A DNA stretch of 7,806 nucleotides, taken from NCBI GenBank assembly GCA_002310995.1, contig DBYV01000016.1:21989-29794 (forward strand), in the 5' to 3' direction. How positions within the stretch are numbered: the stretch's first letter is position 1; the number at the start of each line of letters is the position of its first letter. Source of the stretch: a bacterium UBP6_UBA1177 (lineage in GTDB: Bacteria > UBP6 > UBA1177). This document shows positions 6,277-7,806 of the stretch, piece by piece. Below the pieces are notes generated by a model that saw only the letters and a program-made list of their open reading frames with translations, was not told the origin of the DNA and did no database searches. The position numbers and the translations under genes were made by a program.

Positions 6277-7235
6277 TAAATAAAACTCCATTTTTCAATC
6301 ATAAAATACCAGAAGGGAAGGGTGACGAGCGAAAACAGTGTCGAAAATGTCACGATCCCGCTCACTACTTCCTTGTCAGAATCGACAAAATCGGCAAAGA
6401 AGGGCGAAAGCGCCGCACTCGGCATGACCGATTCCATGAGAATTACCTTTTTTGTAGTGATATCAACATTTTTGAAGAAAAATAACACAATAGAAAGAAC
6501 TGCAATACCTACAATAATTCCGAAAACCGTGCGAAAAAATGTTCCTAAAATGACTGGGCGTATAGTTCCTTTTTTAAGCATTATCGAAAGCGAAAGCCCT
6601 ACTGTGAAAAGTATAGCCGGAATGGTGATGTTTGCTATCGAACCGATACTTTTTGCAAGCCATTCGGGAATCTTTATCCCGTAAAAATTCATTGCCATTG
6701 CCAAAAAAACAGAAAGGACTGGCGGAATGGCGTTTGACGTAAGTGCGTGAATTATCTTGTCTTTTGAAGCTTTTCCTGAAGAAGTTTTCGACAAAAACCA
6801 GATGATTGTAAAGCCCGTCGAAAGGACTGCGGGCCAGAAAAACATTGAGAAGAAAACGCCGCGCGTGAAACCGTTTTCACCGTAGAAGTATGAGAGGACG
6901 CCCCAGCCGAGATAGCTGTAGTTGCCGACAAAACTTCCGACGCAGAAACTGTTCGAGATTTTTTTGTCGGACGAGGAAAGATTTCTCATCAATAAGACCA
7001 GAGTTCCGGATAAAACAAGTGTCAGGCAGAGAGCAGTAATCATCGGAAGCATCTGACTAAACTCTTTTGTGTCTGCGTTGTAGAGGTTCCTGAAAATAAG
7101 GAAAGGAACGGTCGCCTTTATGACGAATTTTCTTAGAACTGTCGATTCATTGTCGGGAAAAAGCTTCAGCTGTTTGAAAATCCAGCCCAAAAATATCGGA
7201 AAATTTATTGTCAGAACAATCTCAACCAGGTTCAA
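6276..7235 (-). CDS. AEC (auxin efflux carrier) family permease
   Basis: A 319-residue inner-membrane protein, the typical length for the bacterial AEC/Mem_trans family (PF03547). Ten hydrophobic segments in two groups of five can be traced, split by a polar loop at about 150-165 (KTSSGKASKDK). Family-like patches include NFPIFLGWIFKQL near the N-terminus (11-23), VGNYSYLGWGVL (103-114), IPAILFTVGLSLS (205-217) and ESVMPSAALSPFFA (268-281). Bacterial members carry malate, malonate or other small organic anions, often down a gradient; the substrate here is not visible. The start is TTG at 7235. It is chosen because GAGG precedes it by five bases, no ATG occurs until residue 62, and the first helix begins immediately, as is usual in the family. 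It is the first gene of a probable three-gene - strand operon. Confidence 0.86.
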   Translation of the reverse strand: MNLVEIVLTINFPIFLGWIFKQLKLFPDNESTVLRKFVIKATVPFLIFRNLYNADTKEFSQMLPMITALCLTLVLSGTLVLLMRNLSSSDKKISNSFCVGSFVGNYSYLGWGVLSYFYGENGFTRGVFFSMFFWPAVLSTGFTIIWFLSKTSSGKASKDKIIHALTSNAIPPVLSVFLAMAMNFYGIKIPEWLAKSIGSIANITIPAILFTVGLSLSIMLKKGTIRPVILGTFFRTVFGIIVGIAVLSIVLFFFKNVDITTKKVILMESVMPSAALSPFFADFVDSDKEVVSGIVTFSTLFSLVTLPFWYFMIEKWSFI

Positions 7236-7240
7236 AGCAG

Positions 7241-7244
7241 CCTC
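7241..7244 (-). promoter_or_regulatory. Ribosome binding site supporting a TTG start of the AEC permease
   Basis: GAGG on the - strand lies five bases before the TTG at 7235, the same arrangement as the GAGG before the TPR gene's ATG. With no alternative ATG nearby, it is the main evidence for the non-standard start codon. Confidence 0.7.
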
Positions 7245-7251
7245 GTTCCAA

Positions 7252-7281
7252 AAAATCAGGGGATTTTAAGGAAAATCAGGG
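7252..7281. repeat. Pair of 10-base direct repeats (candidate operator of the AEC operon)
   Basis: AAAATCAGGG occurs identically at 7252-7261 and 7272-7281, start-to-start 20 bases apart, close to two helical turns. On the - strand the two copies sit on either side of the TAAAAT hexamer at 7268-7263, one inside the -35/-10 spacer and one near the expected transcription start. That geometry suits a repressor binding two sites on the same face of the DNA. The repeat is seen; the operator role is inferred. Confidence 0.45.
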
Positions 7282-7290
7282 TTAAAGCAA
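7263..7290 (-). promoter_or_regulatory. Candidate promoter of the AEC permease operon
   Basis: On the - strand TTGCTT (7290-7285, 3 of 6 to the -35 consensus) is followed after 16 bases by TAAAAT (7268-7263, 5 of 6 to the -10 consensus). The predicted start near 7256 gives a leader of about 20 bases that contains the GAGG site. The -35 box is weak, which would suit a regulated promoter, and direct repeats flank the -10. Confidence 0.35.
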
Positions 7291-7404
7291 TTTTTGTCGT
7301 TACGTCGTCACGTCGTTACGCCGTCACGTCGGTAGCGCGCGAAAAGGCGGCGCATCGAAATAACGACACGGCGTTACGTCGTCACGCCGTTACGGAAAAA
7401 TTTG
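7288..7404. repeat. Long imperfect palindrome made of alternating CGTY / ACGY tetramers
   Basis: The left arm (7298-7329) is exactly eight tetramers alternating CGTY and ACGY, where Y is T or C. The right arm (7368-7395) follows the same alternation for seven tetramers, with G replacing Y at its two ends. Aligned antiparallel, 7298-7329 and 7363-7394 make 25 Watson-Crick pairs out of 32; six of the seven mismatches are pyrimidine-pyrimidine, most of them four bases apart. The apex (7335-7353) forms six G-C pairs with one bulged G around a GAAAAG loop. The ends, CAATTTTT (7288-7295) and AAAAATTTG (7396-7404), are inverted repeats apart from one extra base. The CG-rich arms contrast sharply with the A/T-rich flanks. 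It may be a repeated palindromic intergenic element, a binding array or a structured RNA. Confidence 0.8.
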
Positions 7405-7480
7405 ACTTATTATTTTTAAATGGTTGAGTAATCCCGTTTTTTTGGCTTATTTAACAACCGATATTTTTATGGAGTAAAAA

Positions 7481-7806
7481 ATGGAAAACAGAGCTCACAA
7501 CTTTTTCGCAGGTCCGGCTGCGCTTCCGCTTGAAGTCCTCAAACAGGCTCAGGCAGAACTTCTCAATTTCAGAGGCACGGGCGTTTCCGTTATGGAAATC
7601 AGCCACAGAGACAAAGCTTTCATAGCTGTAACCGAAGAAGCAGAGGCAGATCTTAAAAAACTTCTCGGCCTCGGCGACGACTACGCTGTCCTTTTCCTTG
7701 GCGGCGGCGCAACACATCAGTTCATCATGCTCCCGATGAACGTTCTCAACGAAGGCGACTGCGCTGACTACGTTGATTCCGGTAACTGGGCACACAGAGC
7801 TTACGA
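7481..7806 (+). CDS. serC: Phosphoserine aminotransferase, N-terminal part (runs off the window)
   Basis: 108 codons are present before the window ends. The start MENRAHNFFAGPAALPLEVL, the EISHRDKAF block (39-47, with the His-Arg pair that contacts substrate in E. coli SerC) and the GGGATHQFIMLP stretch (74-85, cofactor phosphate region) are diagnostic of SerC, a fold-type I PLP enzyme. SerC converts 3-phosphohydroxypyruvate and glutamate to phosphoserine and 2-oxoglutarate in the cytoplasm, the second step of serine synthesis; it also takes part in de novo pyridoxal phosphate synthesis in some bacteria. ATG 7481 has GGAG (7471-7474) six bases upstream. The PLP lysine lies beyond the window edge. 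Codons are rich in C-ending forms, as in gdhA, consistent with high expression. It is divergent from the AEC operon. Confidence 0.95.
   Translation, partial: MENRAHNFFAGPAALPLEVLKQAQAELLNFRGTGVSVMEISHRDKAFIAVTEEAEADLKKLLGLGDDYAVLFLGGGATHQFIMLPMNVLNEGDCADYVDSGNWAHRAY

Larger units (their letters stand above)
7236..7480. other. Divergent intergenic spacer (245 bases) with no gene
   Basis: This is the longest gene-free stretch in the window. Next to the AEC gene are its Shine-Dalgarno, a candidate promoter and a direct-repeat pair (7241-7290). The centre (7288-7404) is the CG-rich hairpin element described separately. From 7405 to 7470 the DNA is A/T-rich and should hold the serC promoter; TTGACT at 7402-7407 is a good -35 match but no convincing -10 follows. 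The serC Shine-Dalgarno is at 7471-7474. No open frame with a ribosome binding site was found here. Confidence 0.85.

Noticed and set aside
7296..7395. The octamer array as a CRISPR or integron attachment array
   Set aside because: The repeats are 8 bases, contiguous, without unique spacers, with no cas or integrase genes nearby, and the block folds as a single hairpin instead.
7402..7432. A serC promoter using TTGACT (7402-7407) as -35
   Set aside because: The -35 match is good, but at 16-18 bases no hexamer resembles a -10. The nearest, AGTAAT at 7427-7432, needs a 19-base spacer and has only 4 of 6 matches.
7288..7440. The hairpin as a Rho-independent terminator
   Set aside because: The arm is followed by AAAAATTTG on the + strand and by ACAAAAATTGC on the - strand, not by a T run, and both flanking genes read away from it.
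7451..7795. Open frame on the - strand opposite serC, 114 codons
   Set aside because: It is a shadow of serC, whose + strand frame carries diagnostic motifs and a GGAG site.

Overview
The window looks like a chromosomal stretch of a Gram-negative (diderm) bacterium of moderate to low GC content. An outer-membrane Wzi-type barrel ending in Phe and an LD-carboxypeptidase that acts on peptidoglycan peptides both point to a diderm envelope. Shine-Dalgarno sites of the GGAG/GAGG type precede almost every gene. I cannot name the phylum from sequence alone. No tRNA, rRNA, insertion sequence, phage gene or CRISPR array was seen.

Layout. The + strand opens with the last 33 codons of an NADP-type glutamate dehydrogenase (gdhA), closed by a strong UUCG-loop terminator. 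Converging on it, on the - strand, is a membrane-anchored coiled-coil/TPR protein (238-1164). Divergent from that gene is a compact + strand cluster: an LD-carboxypeptidase of family S66 (1284-2201), an unrecognised 104-residue protein (2218-2532), and a Wzi-family outer-membrane barrel (2529-4139) that overlaps its neighbour by ATGA. These three are probably one envelope operon. It runs tail-to-tail, with a 13-base gap, into a second cluster on the - strand. In transcription order that cluster is an AEC-family permease (TTG start, 7235-6276), an unrecognised four-helix membrane protein overlapping it by one base (TAATG), and a Na+/phosphate cotransporter with a PhoU-like tail (5814-4153), which may also have its own promoter. 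The window ends with the first 108 codons of phosphoserine aminotransferase (serC) on the + strand.

The gene content is ordinary: amino-acid metabolism, cell envelope and transport. The most unusual structure is non-coding. The 245-base divergent spacer between the AEC operon and serC holds a CG-rich block built from alternating CGTY and ACGY tetramers (7298-7329 and 7368-7395). The two arms can pair into one long imperfect hairpin of about 100 bases, with pyrimidine-pyrimidine mismatches at regular 4-base intervals, a GC-rich apex and A/T-rich ends that are themselves inverted repeats. It could be a clade-specific palindromic intergenic element, a protein-binding array or a structured RNA; the sequence alone does not decide. 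Next to it, two identical 10-base direct repeats 20 bases apart flank the putative -10 box of the AEC operon and look like an operator.
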